A stretch of DNA of 64,000 nucleotides from a virus, in IMG/VR virus record IMGVR_UViG_3300031257_000001, positions 1 through 64,000 of that record; one strand, given 5' to 3'. Below are positions 40,808 to 50,237 of this stretch, one piece after another. The notes under the pieces are model-generated. The model made no database searches. It was not told where the DNA came from and worked only from the letters and a program-made list of their open reading frames with translations. A program made the position numbers and the translations under genes. Numbering within the stretch: the first letter of the stretch is position 1; each line of letters begins with the position of its first letter.

Positions 40808-41222
40808 CCTCATCCATCCCATCCCAGTTCAGATTGAGCCGCTTCAGCGGGCCCAGTCGCTGGTGGATGATGACTTCAGGGAACCGATTCAGCAAGCCGT
40901 CCGCTCACCGAGGGCCACTGTTCCAGGGCAGATCAAGTGGACCAGCGACGAGCAGTTGCGTGTGACGGATGCGGGCACGCAGAAAGGCGCCGATGGCTAT
41001 GTGTTGTTCAGACGCTGCGACCTCCGAGCCGCCGGGCTGAATGAGATTCACCAGTCCGACCGCTTTGTGGCCATCGGCGCCGGAGCGAACACCACCGAGG
41101 TGGATCTGTACGTGGTGCGTGTTCAACAGATGGGCCACTATCCGGACCAGGGCGGAGGCAGCCTGGTGCGCGCCTGGTTCAAGGATCGCCAGCCATCCAA
41201 GCAGACCCGCGGAGGGAAGTGA
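40794..41222 (+). CDS. Head-tail stopper/connector-like protein
   Basis: A 142-residue protein. TTG 40794 is chosen because AGGGA lies upstream and it gives a natural N terminus (PAPNLIHPIPVQIEPL). Beta-rich, ending in a basic tail. Its place between adaptor and tail completion genes suggests a head-completion or stopper protein. The homing endonuclease gene overlaps its first codons. Confidence 0.55.
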   Translation: MPAPNLIHPIPVQIEPLQRAQSLVDDDFREPIQQAVRSPRATVPGQIKWTSDEQLRVTDAGTQKGADGYVLFRRCDLRAAGLNEIHQSDRFVAIGAGANTTEVDLYVVRVQQMGHYPDQGGGSLVRAWFKDRQPSKQTRGGK

Positions 41223-41866
41223 TGGCAACCGAAGGCATCCAGATCAAGTTCCGTGGCATCAAGAAGTGGCGTGGCGCTCTCAAGGCGCCTGCGTTCAGAT
41301 CTGCGCTGACTCAGAATCTCAAGAAGGCGACCATGATCAACGCCAAGCGGGCGAGCGCCAAGCAGCGCTCACTCATCCAGGGCTCGACCGGGCTTCAGCG
41401 GAGCGCGGCCCTGACCGTCGCCCTCAAGGGCGAAGACAAGCCGCTTGTGGGCGACGGATCGCTGTTCCAGGCCATCACCGAGCGCGATGTGTCCAAGGGC
41501 CAAAGCATCGAGGTGTTCTCGGGCGTGCTCAGGACCAGCGATGACTACAACATCGGCAAGGCGGTCCACGACGGGATCACCCTCCGAGTCACGGAGGCGA
41601 TGCGCGGCCTGTTCTTCATGCTGTGGGTGGCCTCGGAACGCGCCCGCGAGGGGAAGCCACTGCCCAAGCTTCACGGCCGTGCCGAGGAGCTGTTTGGCAT
41701 GTACCAACACTGGCTTCCGTTGTCGCCCGGCACCAAGGCCATCAACATCCCGCCCCGGAGGTGGATTGACATGGCGTTCAAGGATCCCGGACTCAAGCGC
41801 GAGTGCGAGCGCAATTGGCAGCAGGCCATCCAGCAGACGATGCGTGAAAGGGTGCGTCGCTCATGA
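41222..41866 (+). CDS. Tail completion/virion morphogenesis protein
   Basis: A 214-residue protein (TGATG overlap). Basic N-terminal helices and the C-terminal motif NIPPRRWIDMAFKDPGL match the IPxRxFL-type ending of phage virion morphogenesis (Mu gpG, P2 GpS-like) tail completion proteins. It likely stabilises the tail-head interface. Confidence 0.65.
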   Translation: MATEGIQIKFRGIKKWRGALKAPAFRSALTQNLKKATMINAKRASAKQRSLIQGSTGLQRSAALTVALKGEDKPLVGDGSLFQAITERDVSKGQSIEVFSGVLRTSDDYNIGKAVHDGITLRVTEAMRGLFFMLWVASERAREGKPLPKLHGRAEELFGMYQHWLPLSPGTKAINIPPRRWIDMAFKDPGLKRECERNWQQAIQQTMRERVRRS

Positions 41867-43095
41867 TCCGCGTCTTGAAGGTGTTCCGCTTCACGAACAA
41901 CGAGCGGAGCCGTGTGATCATCGGGACCGGCGCCCGGCTCCACCCTAAACTGAACAAGCTGATGCTCAAGCTGTCCGGCGGAGGCTACCCCACAGGACCG
42001 GACATCCAGGTTGCAACGTGGCTCTCTGTGCCAAGGAGTGTCAAGAAGTGGCTGGTGTTCTTCGCTGACTCCGTGACGCCAAAGGATGGCTCGAATATCC
42101 AAGTGACGCACTTGGGCTACCGGCTTTCTGACGACGGTGTCACCCCCCTGTATTGGGACGGAGCGACGTGGCGAGCGCCGGTTGGATCAGAGTGGAACAC
42201 CGATGCCGAAGTCAACGTTGGCATCGAGTCATTCCCGGTGTCGAACACAGCCATCCAAGTCATCATCAACCTCCGGACCGATGACCCGGCCTTCACGCCC
42301 GAGGTCACCGAGGTGCGCCTGGCATACGAGTCAGACGTCCACTACCAGGAGGACTACATCAGGAGCCTCCTGCGTCTGATCCGTGAGCAGGTGAGGCCGA
42401 TCTCAGAGTACCAGCTGGAGGCCGATGGCCCGACTGACACAGTGGATCTGAACGCCATCGAGACGCCGTACAACATCGTTGGCGCTGATTCGGCCTTTGA
42501 CGCCACCGCCGATCCCAACCTTCAGACCGATTTGTTGGCTGGGTTCGACCCTGTCACCAAGGAAGTCACGCTGTCCACGCCGGTGCCAGATGGCAACACC
42601 ATACAGGTGCGCTTCTTGTACGAACCGGAAGTGGCGCTGACGACCAGCCAAGACTACACAGAGTTGGACAAGGTTCCTGCCATCGTCATCGATGACGTCA
42701 CGACCGGGCAGAGCCACGAGGTAAGCATGCAGCACGTCATCAACAAGGCCACGGGCGGTGGGCTAGCTTGGGACTCCCTGTTCCAGGTTGACATCGAAGT
42801 CCCGATGAGGATGGTCACAGACAAGGCAGTGGATCAACAGCGTCTCGCAGATGCGATGAAGACGCTTTTTGCCAGCAATCCGTTTCTGGTGTCGCTTGCA
42901 AGGGATGAGCGCTACCGGCTGTGGATGACCGATGAATATGACCAGCTAACCTTTCCAGCGCAATCGGAGCTTCACTCTGGAAGGCTTCGTGCCCGGATTG
43001 CCAAAGCGCTATTCTCCCCGACGGACGCCCGAACGATCACCGGTGTCAAGCGGGTCATAGTAACCGGCGGCAATCTTGAGCTGGAAGCACCATAG
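41863..43095 (+). CDS. Virion structural protein upstream of the sheath
   Basis: A 410-residue protein, ATGA overlap. Beta-rich first 170 residues (a discoidin-like sandwich, TPEVTEVRLAYESD), then a helix (EDYIRSLLRLIREQVRPI), a second beta region and a C-terminal part with KTLFASNPFLVSLARDERYR. Its position suggests a tail terminator or neck-associated protein; no family is certain. Confidence 0.55.
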   Translation: MIRVLKVFRFTNNERSRVIIGTGARLHPKLNKLMLKLSGGGYPTGPDIQVATWLSVPRSVKKWLVFFADSVTPKDGSNIQVTHLGYRLSDDGVTPLYWDGATWRAPVGSEWNTDAEVNVGIESFPVSNTAIQVIINLRTDDPAFTPEVTEVRLAYESDVHYQEDYIRSLLRLIREQVRPISEYQLEADGPTDTVDLNAIETPYNIVGADSAFDATADPNLQTDLLAGFDPVTKEVTLSTPVPDGNTIQVRFLYEPEVALTTSQDYTELDKVPAIVIDDVTTGQSHEVSMQHVINKATGGGLAWDSLFQVDIEVPMRMVTDKAVDQQRLADAMKTLFASNPFLVSLARDERYRLWMTDEYDQLTFPAQSELHSGRLRARIAKALFSPTDARTITGVKRVIVTGGNLELEAP

Positions 43096-43108
43096 GAGAT
43101 GATGAGAC

Positions 43109-45424
43109 ATGGCAGTTCGTAGGTTCGGCCCGACTCGCGGCGCAGGTACACGGATTGAAGAGCAAGAGGGCGACAAGACCATCACCCCCGGCGCTCTTGG
43201 TTTTACTGGCTATGCCGGCATGTTCGAGAAGGGGCCTGTTGGGGCGATGAAGATTTGCACCACCAAGGCTGAATTCCTCAAGTGGTACGGCGGTGTCATC
43301 GACGAAAGCCTGGCGCCCGATTCGGCGCTGGACTTCTATGACTTGGCCAACGGCGCTGGTGGGATTGTTCTCATCAGGGTGACGGATGGCAACGAAGTGG
43401 AGTCAGAGCTGACTCTGTACGCTCGGGACGCTGATGACAACATTCCCATGGGCAAGGTGACCGCCAAGAACGGCGGCCGTTGGGGTGGCCGCGCCAAGGT
43501 GCTGGTGGGCGACCTCGACAGTTCTGGCGACCTGACGAATACGACGCTACAGCTGGGCGCCGCCATCGCCGCCAACTTCACCACCGATGAATGGAAGGAC
43601 GCATACATTGGGTTGGACGCGGTGGCCAACGAGCGTTACCCGGTGATTGGTAGCACCAACACGGGGCTCCTCACCGTTGCCGCAGACCAGAAGATGCTGG
43701 ACGATTGGAATGACGCGGCCGTCCCGACCAACCTGCGTTTCTACGCGATGTTGGAGGACAACGGGCGCAACATTGCCGTCAGGATCGATGACGGTGAAGA
43801 GGACAGCTCCGGCCAGTTCAGCTTGGAGATATTCCTGGACGGAGTGCCTGTCAAGAAGTACGGCAATCTCCATACGGACCCGACCCATGCGCGCTACTGG
43901 GTTGAGGTCATCAACAGCGACCTCGGGAACGCATGGATTGACGTGGAGGACCTGTTCACGGGCGCACACACAGCCAGCACGCGCGCGGCCAACTTCTATG
44001 GCGCTTCGGTTTCCGTCACCGCAACCAAGCTGGACATCGATCTGCGCAAGCTGCAGCTCAACTGCCCTTCGGGAGCCGTCCCGACGTTGGTCATGGGGAC
44101 CACCATCGCTGAGCACATGGCGCAGGTGTTGACGCTGACCATGACCAGTGCCTCTGACTTCACAGTTGTGTCCGATAAATTCGGTGCAATTGGATCTGGA
44201 ACGTTGGGGGTGGAATTCTTGACGGCAGTTCCAACCTTCAACAAGTTCGTTCCGCCATTCACGATGGACAACGGTACTGGCTCACTGGCCTCCGGCGACA
44301 TCATCGCCGTTCACTACGTCCCCTTGCCTGCCAACGACCTCGTGGGTGGCAGACTGTGGCCTGACAAGCCGAACTTCTCGCTGGATGAGTTCAGAATCGT
44401 CGCCAACGATCATGAGAGCGTCACGGTCGCCCCGGGCGCAGACCTCACCGCTCTCGCGACTCCGGGCGATGAGTACATGATTGCAGCTCCCATCCCGCTG
44501 GTGAGCGGTCGCGATGGGAACGCGGATGTGTTGGACACTGACTACGAGGACCAGGCGTGGGACACCTCGGACAGTCCGTTCAACGACATCGACGGCAAGA
44601 ACTTGGGCTTGGTTAAGTTCGGCACCCCCGGCGTCACCTCCACTTCCGTCCAGAAGGCCGGTGTGGCCTACGCAGAGGCCAAGAATCACCAGTACAGGGT
44701 GGAGGTGCCAGCAAACGTCACGACCGACAACGGCGCGTTGTCGTACATCAACGACACCATCGGGCGCTCCGACCACAGCGTGGTCAGCTTCCCGTCCTAT
44801 GGCAACGTGCCCGACCCGAACCCTGAAGCACAGCGCGAGGGCAGAACCAAGCTCACCACTGCCACTGGGATGATCCACGGCCGCGAAGCCTCCATGGTGC
44901 GTGACTACGAGGGTTATCACAAGGCGGCAGCCGGCGTGGATGCCACGTTGCCCAAGCTCTTGGCCATCCCGACCGGCGACCGCAAGTTGGATGAGGAGCG
45001 CCTGAACCCGGCAGGGATCAGCATCATCAGGAAGGTGCGCGGTGGCTTTGTCATCTGGGGCGACCGGACCCTGAACCGCGACCCCAATTGGAAGTGGAAG
45101 CACCAGCGCGAGCAGATGTCGTACTACGAGCATGTGCTCCAGGAAAACTTTGATTTCATCATCTTTGCCATCAACGATCCTGACACTGATCGCTTGGCAG
45201 AGACCACGCTGGTTGCATTCTTCCTTCCCGAGTTCGTGAAGCGAGCGTTGCGCGGCGACACGTTCCAGGCAGCAGCCATCATCAAGGTGGATGAAGAGCT
45301 CAATATGAACGCCACACGGGACGCCGGCGACCTCTATGCTGAGGTGTCGCTCCGACTCGCGGACACGGTGGAGCGGTTCATCATCCGCATCGGCAAGCAG
45401 GGCATTTTCGAGCAGGTGGCATAA
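43109..45424 (+). CDS. Contractile tail sheath protein
   Basis: A 771-residue protein. The N terminus (PGALGFTGYAGMFEKGPVGA) and the C-terminal core (NPAGISIIRKVRGGFVIWGD, RDPNWKWKHQREQMSYYEHV, ALRGDTFQAAAIIKVDEELN) match phage tail sheath families. The minimal sheath is about 400-500 residues; the extra 250 or so residues lie in the middle (about 120-480) as inserted beta domains that would decorate the sheath exterior. Sheath contraction drives the tube through the envelope. Confidence 0.9.
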   Translation: MAVRRFGPTRGAGTRIEEQEGDKTITPGALGFTGYAGMFEKGPVGAMKICTTKAEFLKWYGGVIDESLAPDSALDFYDLANGAGGIVLIRVTDGNEVESELTLYARDADDNIPMGKVTAKNGGRWGGRAKVLVGDLDSSGDLTNTTLQLGAAIAANFTTDEWKDAYIGLDAVANERYPVIGSTNTGLLTVAADQKMLDDWNDAAVPTNLRFYAMLEDNGRNIAVRIDDGEEDSSGQFSLEIFLDGVPVKKYGNLHTDPTHARYWVEVINSDLGNAWIDVEDLFTGAHTASTRAANFYGASVSVTATKLDIDLRKLQLNCPSGAVPTLVMGTTIAEHMAQVLTLTMTSASDFTVVSDKFGAIGSGTLGVEFLTAVPTFNKFVPPFTMDNGTGSLASGDIIAVHYVPLPANDLVGGRLWPDKPNFSLDEFRIVANDHESVTVAPGADLTALATPGDEYMIAAPIPLVSGRDGNADVLDTDYEDQAWDTSDSPFNDIDGKNLGLVKFGTPGVTSTSVQKAGVAYAEAKNHQYRVEVPANVTTDNGALSYINDTIGRSDHSVVSFPSYGNVPDPNPEAQREGRTKLTTATGMIHGREASMVRDYEGYHKAAAGVDATLPKLLAIPTGDRKLDEERLNPAGISIIRKVRGGFVIWGDRTLNRDPNWKWKHQREQMSYYEHVLQENFDFIIFAINDPDTDRLAETTLVAFFLPEFVKRALRGDTFQAAAIIKVDEELNMNATRDAGDLYAEVSLRLADTVERFIIRIGKQGIFEQVA

Positions 45425-45451
45425 TCAGAGCCGCCAGGGAGTGACACGACC

Positions 45452-45916
45452 ATGAGAGCAATTCTGAAGCGCAGCCTGGGAGAGGGCGGTTCATTCATCG
45501 GCGACTCGCACGGTGATGACAACCTGTACGATGTGCTCAAGGCACTCGCCTTGGCAGCGTGCGAATCGGTGGACGTCCTGCAAGCGACACCCTCGGCCGC
45601 GGTGATTGCCAGCAAGCTGATCAAGGAGCCCACGAGGCTGTCCGGGTTCGGCATCAGCCTCGGCACCACAGGGACCGTGTCGGGGACCACGACCGTCATC
45701 GTCAACAAGAATGGCACGCCATTGGTGGGCGTCACGCTGTCCATCGCCTACACCGAGGACGATGGCACGTCAAAGTTCCTGTCGGCTGACGACTTCGGTG
45801 ACATCGACTTCGATCAGGGGGACATCCTCACGATCGAGACCACAGTGGCGACATCCACTGGCCCGGCAAACCTGTTGGCCACTGCCGAACTCAACCCCAT
45901 CAAGGTGGAGGCGTAA
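45452..45916 (+). CDS. Hypothetical tail-region protein
   Basis: A 154-residue protein between sheath and tube. A helical first third is followed by a beta-sandwich (TVSGTTTVIVNKNGTPLVGV). This could be a second tube-like or tail-terminator protein; no family recognised. Confidence 0.6.
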   Translation: MRAILKRSLGEGGSFIGDSHGDDNLYDVLKALALAACESVDVLQATPSAAVIASKLIKEPTRLSGFGISLGTTGTVSGTTTVIVNKNGTPLVGVTLSIAYTEDDGTSKFLSADDFGDIDFDQGDILTIETTVATSTGPANLLATAELNPIKVEA

Positions 45917-45974
45917 GCCGAAATCCACCCTGCCGGAGGCTTCCCAAGGCTGACCTGCCGATTGGAGACACGAG

Positions 45975-46412
45975 ATGAAGGGCGAGATCCAACCAGACCA
46001 CATCCCGCTGAACAAGTATGAGTTCCTGGTCATAGGACTCATTCCACTGACGGCCGTGGAGGTCAGCGGCATCGAGGATGAGCTGGAGACCACCCAGCTG
46101 CCCGATCGCACCGTCGCCTCCGGCGGGAACCGCGGACCCACCGAGTTCGAGCTTACCATCCCGATGCACCACCAGACGGAGCGCGCCGCCATGGAGGTGT
46201 GGTTCAGGGAAAGCCAGGACCCGGTGCTGCCGACATACAAAAAACCCTGCACGCTTCTCCACAAGAGCATCAGCGGCGCCACCACGTGTTCATACACGCT
46301 CGTGGGGGTGTTCCCCAAGAAGCGGGCGCTGCCTGATTTGGATAAGGCGAACGAGGGCGAGCTGGCGAACGTGGTATGGACCATGTCAGCTGACGACGTG
46401 TTCCCGCTGTAG
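45975..46412 (+). CDS. Tail tube protein
   Basis: A 145-residue protein with GGAGA upstream. The pattern YEFLVIGLIPLTAVEVSGIE, then MHHQTERAAMEVWFRE and the closing VVWTMSADDVFP fits T4 gp19-like tail tube proteins (a beta-barrel with a single helix). Its size and position after the sheath agree. It polymerises into the inner tail tube. Confidence 0.8.
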   Translation: MKGEIQPDHIPLNKYEFLVIGLIPLTAVEVSGIEDELETTQLPDRTVASGGNRGPTEFELTIPMHHQTERAAMEVWFRESQDPVLPTYKKPCTLLHKSISGATTCSYTLVGVFPKKRALPDLDKANEGELANVVWTMSADDVFPL

Positions 46413-46488
46413 CGCGTACCGCAACAACAGAACCACCGTTCGGTGGACCTATCAAGGCGGGCCATGACTCGCCGATTGGAGGTGGCCG

Positions 46489-47367
46489 ATGACAGAACAG
46501 AAAGCAGTCTTTGAGGCTCCGACCGAGGCGCCGGCGGAGTCTGGTGAGGCGTCAAAGCGCCGAATCGTTACGATGGAGGCATGGGGCAAGAAGCTCCCCA
46601 TCGGCATCCCGACCGCGGAAGGACTGCTGAACAAGAGCTTCAGCACCCGGCCTTGGAAAACCAAGGACGAACGCAAGTTGGGGAAGCTCAAGAAGCCCGA
46701 CATGAGCTTGGGTAGCTACGTGGGGGCCATCGTGGCCACCATGTGCGACTCCATCGGCGACACGAACCTATCCGCCATCGAAAAGCAGGAGGAACGACAA
46801 GTCCACATACAGCGCATGTACATGGGCGACGTGTTCTACATCTACTGCTGGCTGCGTCACGAGGCGATGGGCGACCAACTCAAAGTGAGCTTCACCTGCC
46901 CAACTTGTCAAAAGAAGCTGCCATATGTGGGCAACCTACTGACGTCCGAGGTGGCCGTGGTGGACAGCATCGAGGCGCTGCGCTGGGCGCATGAACTACA
47001 TGATCCAATCCGGCTCCGTGGCAAGGATGTGACCAAGTTCCAGATGTCCACATCACGGTGGTCAACGATCGATGGCCACCGTGGCTCACGTGACGACGCA
47101 AACGCCAAGGTCACCGCGGTCCGCGGCTCCATCGTCGCCCTCAATGACGATAATGACGCGGTCGCCCTCGGGGAAGCGGAGCTTGATGATCTCACCAAGC
47201 GCGACCTGGAGGCGTTGGCAGAGCAAATTGACGAGCGCTTCATGGGGCCGAACATGGCTCTGGAAGGGAAGTGCACCCCGGAGATGTGCCCCATGGGTGG
47301 GGGCTACGATTTCAGGGTGCCCATTGACTGGAGTTACAACAGTTTTTTCAGTGGTTCCTCCAAGTAA
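46489..47367 (+). CDS. Tail assembly chaperone (short form)
   Basis: A 292-residue protein. The first 95 residues are a charged region with a helical domain (DMSLGSYVGAIVATMCDSIG). CPTC and CTPEMC flank the C-terminal half, which resembles the zinc-binding T4 gp26-type assembly proteins. It ends at TAA 47365-47367, but a perfect -1 slippery heptamer lies six codons before the stop. Position between tube and tape measure plus the frameshift make this the gpG-type tail assembly chaperone. Confidence 0.75.
   Translation: MTEQKAVFEAPTEAPAESGEASKRRIVTMEAWGKKLPIGIPTAEGLLNKSFSTRPWKTKDERKLGKLKKPDMSLGSYVGAIVATMCDSIGDTNLSAIEKQEERQVHIQRMYMGDVFYIYCWLRHEAMGDQLKVSFTCPTCQKKLPYVGNLLTSEVAVVDSIEALRWAHELHDPIRLRGKDVTKFQMSTSRWSTIDGHRGSRDDANAKVTAVRGSIVALNDDNDAVALGEAELDDLTKRDLEALAEQIDERFMGPNMALEGKCTPEMCPMGGGYDFRVPIDWSYNSFFSGSSK
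47343..47349 (+). other. -1 ribosomal frameshift site (T TTT TTC)
   Basis: TTTTTTC in the frame X XXY YYZ of the upstream gene (zero-frame codons TTT 47344-47346 and TTC 47347-47349). Slippage by one base moves the ribosome into a frame open to TAG 47571-47573. Confidence 0.75.
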
Positions 47368-47573
47368 AAAATCCCGCCCTAATCCGCAAGGAGGTGTTCC
47401 TGCTTTCCTATGGTACCAAGGGCGGGTTCACCTATGGCGACATCATGGAGATGGAGCCATCGGAGCGGGAGGCGTACTTGGAGGTGCTGAACGAGCAACT
47501 GGAGCGCGAGAACCGGGAGATCAAGCGCGCCCAAGGTAAAACTAAGGGCGGTAGGAGCAAGCCCCGCAAATAG
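47349..47573 (+). CDS. Frameshifted extension of the tail assembly chaperone (GT-type)
   Basis: After -1 slippage translation continues for 74 codons (QWFLQVKNPALIRKEVFLLS..., then TYGDIMEMEPSEREAYLEVL and a basic tail), giving a 361-residue fusion. This frame has no good independent start: the only in-frame GTG overlaps its would-be ribosome site. The extension is helical and basic, like the T part of lambda gpGT, which binds the tube protein while G binds the tape measure. Confidence 0.7.
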   Translation, partial: QWFLQVKNPALIRKEVFLLSYGTKGGFTYGDIMEMEPSEREAYLEVLNEQLERENREIKRAQGKTKGGRSKPRK

Positions 47574-47585
47574 AGGCAAATCAAG

Positions 47586-50237
47586 ATGGCACTGGAGCGA
47601 GTTGGACTAGGCGGCATGATGACGTTCAACGCCGCGCGGGCCGTTCGCGGAATGAACCAGGCCTCGACTGCCGCCGGCCGACTCCAAGCATCCACAACCC
47701 GACTGAGCGCCGCTACGGCCCGGAGTGGCGGCGTGTATCGGGACGCCAGCGGGAAGTTCCGCGACGCATCTGGCCGCTTTGCCAAGATGCCGCAGACGAT
47801 GAACCGGGCGTCGATGAGCTTCCAGAAGTTCGGATCGACCGCCGGCGGCGTTGTCAGCAGCGTGGGAAGGGGCGTCCAGCGGCTTGGAGGTGCCATCACC
47901 AAGTTGGGGATGGCTGCCACCGCCCTCGGTGTGGTGTTCGGGCTCGGGGTCAAGAAGGCAGCCGACTTCGAGCAACAGATGTCGGCGGTGAAAGCCATCA
48001 CCGGAGCCACGGGTGCGGACTTCGCGCGGCTGGAGGACAAAGCCAAGCAGATGGGCGCGACCACTGTGTTCAGCGCAACACAGTCGGGTGAGGCCATGGA
48101 AGCTCTTGCCCGGGCCGGCTTCAGCACCTCCGAGACGATTGATGCCCTCGGGGGTGTCATGGCGGCCGCTGCCGCAGACTCCATGCCGTTGGCAACGGCT
48201 GCCCAGATCACATCCCAGGTGATCAGAGCCATGGGGTTGGAGGCAGGGGAGGCAAACCGTGTGGCAGACGTGCTCGCGTTGACCAGCGCGCGCACGAACA
48301 CCGATATCATCGGCCTCGGGGAGGCGTTCAAGTTCGCCGCTGCCCAGTCCAAGATCATGGGAATCGATCTGGAGACCACCGCGTCTGCCATCGGTGTGAT
48401 CTCAGACGCCGGCATCCGTGGAACCCTCGCTGGCACATCCTTCACGAACATGTTGGTCAAGCTGTCTCGGCCGAGTAGCAAAGCCACCAAGCTCATGAAG
48501 AAGTATGGCATGGCAGTCTTTGAAACTGCCGAGGGGAATCTGGACTTGCGCAAGACGCTCGCCAGCGTGGGCGCCGGTCTGAAGGATGTCACCTCAAAGA
48601 CCAAGCGCGCGGCCGCGATCACCGAGATATTCGGGATCAGGGGCCAGAAGGCCGTCAGCGCTATCGACCAGGCCATCACCTCCGGGAAGTTTGCCACCCT
48701 GTCCGCGGAGCTGGACAAGGCAAATGGCAAGGCCAAGGAGATGGCCGAAGTCAGACTGGCCAATCTGCATGGTGCCATCACCCTCGCCAAGTCTGCCATG
48801 GAGGGATTCTGGATTGAGACGGCCGGGCTGTTCCTGGGGCCGATTCAGGGGAAGATCAAGGGATTCACCAAATTGCTAGGTGGTGTTGTCACCGCATTGC
48901 AGCTCATTAGCACAGGGGTGGATGAAAATGACGAAAGGTGGCGAAAGCTTTCCCCAACCGTGAGGTCTGTTGCCAAAGGGATTCGCCAAGGAATCGACGA
49001 CATCAAAGCTGGCGTGAAATGGTTAGGTTCACAGTGGGATGCGCTGATGACGCAATTCGGTGTGACCTCGCCTGAGACGATACAGTGGATTTCACGCATA
49101 GCTACTGTCCTCGCCATTGCTGCCGCAGTGTTGGGCCCTGTTATTCTTGTTGCAGGAATGGCACTAACGGCGATTGGGGGTGTGATTGCTGCTATCGGCG
49201 CCGGGATTGCTGCCATCGCAGCAGCTGGGTGGCCACTCATCCTCGCTGCAATTGGCGCAGCGGTCAGTGCCATAGCCATGGTGGCTACGGCAATTGGAGT
49301 GGTTCTGGGCGTTTTGGCCGTGTTGAAAGCTGATGGGATCAAAGTCTCAGAAGCATTGCGTTTGGGGATACAGCTAGTTTCAGCAGCATGGAATTGGCTA
49401 GTTCAAAACGCCATCAAGCCATTCACCGACGCCATCAAGAAGGAAGTCCTTCCAGTATTTGTCAAATTCAAAGCATCCGCACAGACCACACTGATGTACA
49501 TCTCCATGAAGTGGAGTGAGGTATTCAGTGGTGCCATTCAGATTGTGCGAAGGCTGACACCAGTTTTCAGGCTGGTATTCCGCACGCTGGGCAAAATCGT
49601 TGGAGCATTTGCCGCTGTTACCGGAATTGCGATGCGTGCAATCGTCCAATTCACCCGTCCTGTGATCGGTGCATTTGTGGCCATTGGAAAGGTGATAGTG
49701 GAATCCGTCATCAGCGTTTTGATCAAGATGGTGGCCATATTGGTAAAGGCCGGGGATGCTATCAAGGCTGTGACTGGAAAGGATCTGATTCCAAAGGAAC
49801 TACGTGAAATTGGCACCACCAATTTTGAATTCTTGCCAACAGGCGCGCCAGACACCTCTGTGGCCGGTTTGATAGGGAAGGGGACCGGAACCAGAGATGT
49901 GGCGGGGATGATCGACTGGACACTGGAGGACATGGCCAACACCATTGGTGAGGGCGTCGCGCAAGGAGCAACAGAAGGTGTGTCTGATGGGTTGGCAAAA
50001 CAGAAAGGGGCTGCATCAGCGCCCGGAAGCACCAAAGTGGATCTCAGCGTTGGTGGTGGAGCGCCAATCAAGGTTGACACAAAGGTTGACATCGATGGAC
50101 ATGAAGTTGCAAGGGCAACAGGCCACGCAAGGCTGGAAATATCTGAACGGGCTGGATTCCAAGCAACTCCATGGCAACGTCGACTGATCATTGAACAAGG
50201 ATTCGCACCATCAGGCGGAATGACGGGAGGGTTTTAG
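47586..50237 (+). CDS. Tape measure protein
   Basis: An 883-residue protein. The N-terminal half (about 100-430) is the helical TIGR01760-like core (FEQQMSAVKAITGATGADFA, KAKQMGATTVFSATQSGEAM). Residues about 500-590 are strongly hydrophobic (TVLAIAAAVLGPVILVAGMA and following), the membrane-inserting segment of tape measures. A second hydrophobic helical stretch follows. The length predicts a medium-length contractile tail. It sits directly after the frameshifted chaperone. Confidence 0.9.
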   Translation: MALERVGLGGMMTFNAARAVRGMNQASTAAGRLQASTTRLSAATARSGGVYRDASGKFRDASGRFAKMPQTMNRASMSFQKFGSTAGGVVSSVGRGVQRLGGAITKLGMAATALGVVFGLGVKKAADFEQQMSAVKAITGATGADFARLEDKAKQMGATTVFSATQSGEAMEALARAGFSTSETIDALGGVMAAAAADSMPLATAAQITSQVIRAMGLEAGEANRVADVLALTSARTNTDIIGLGEAFKFAAAQSKIMGIDLETTASAIGVISDAGIRGTLAGTSFTNMLVKLSRPSSKATKLMKKYGMAVFETAEGNLDLRKTLASVGAGLKDVTSKTKRAAAITEIFGIRGQKAVSAIDQAITSGKFATLSAELDKANGKAKEMAEVRLANLHGAITLAKSAMEGFWIETAGLFLGPIQGKIKGFTKLLGGVVTALQLISTGVDENDERWRKLSPTVRSVAKGIRQGIDDIKAGVKWLGSQWDALMTQFGVTSPETIQWISRIATVLAIAAAVLGPVILVAGMALTAIGGVIAAIGAGIAAIAAAGWPLILAAIGAAVSAIAMVATAIGVVLGVLAVLKADGIKVSEALRLGIQLVSAAWNWLVQNAIKPFTDAIKKEVLPVFVKFKASAQTTLMYISMKWSEVFSGAIQIVRRLTPVFRLVFRTLGKIVGAFAAVTGIAMRAIVQFTRPVIGAFVAIGKVIVESVISVLIKMVAILVKAGDAIKAVTGKDLIPKELREIGTTNFEFLPTGAPDTSVAGLIGKGTGTRDVAGMIDWTLEDMANTIGEGVAQGATEGVSDGLAKQKGAASAPGSTKVDLSVGGGAPIKVDTKVDIDGHEVARATGHARLEISERAGFQATPWQRRLIIEQGFAPSGGMTGGF

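Noticed and set aside
40440-40830. Group I intron around the GIY-YIG gene
   Set aside because: Both flanking genes keep normal ends and starts and no intron core could be recognised; it looks like a free-standing endonuclease.
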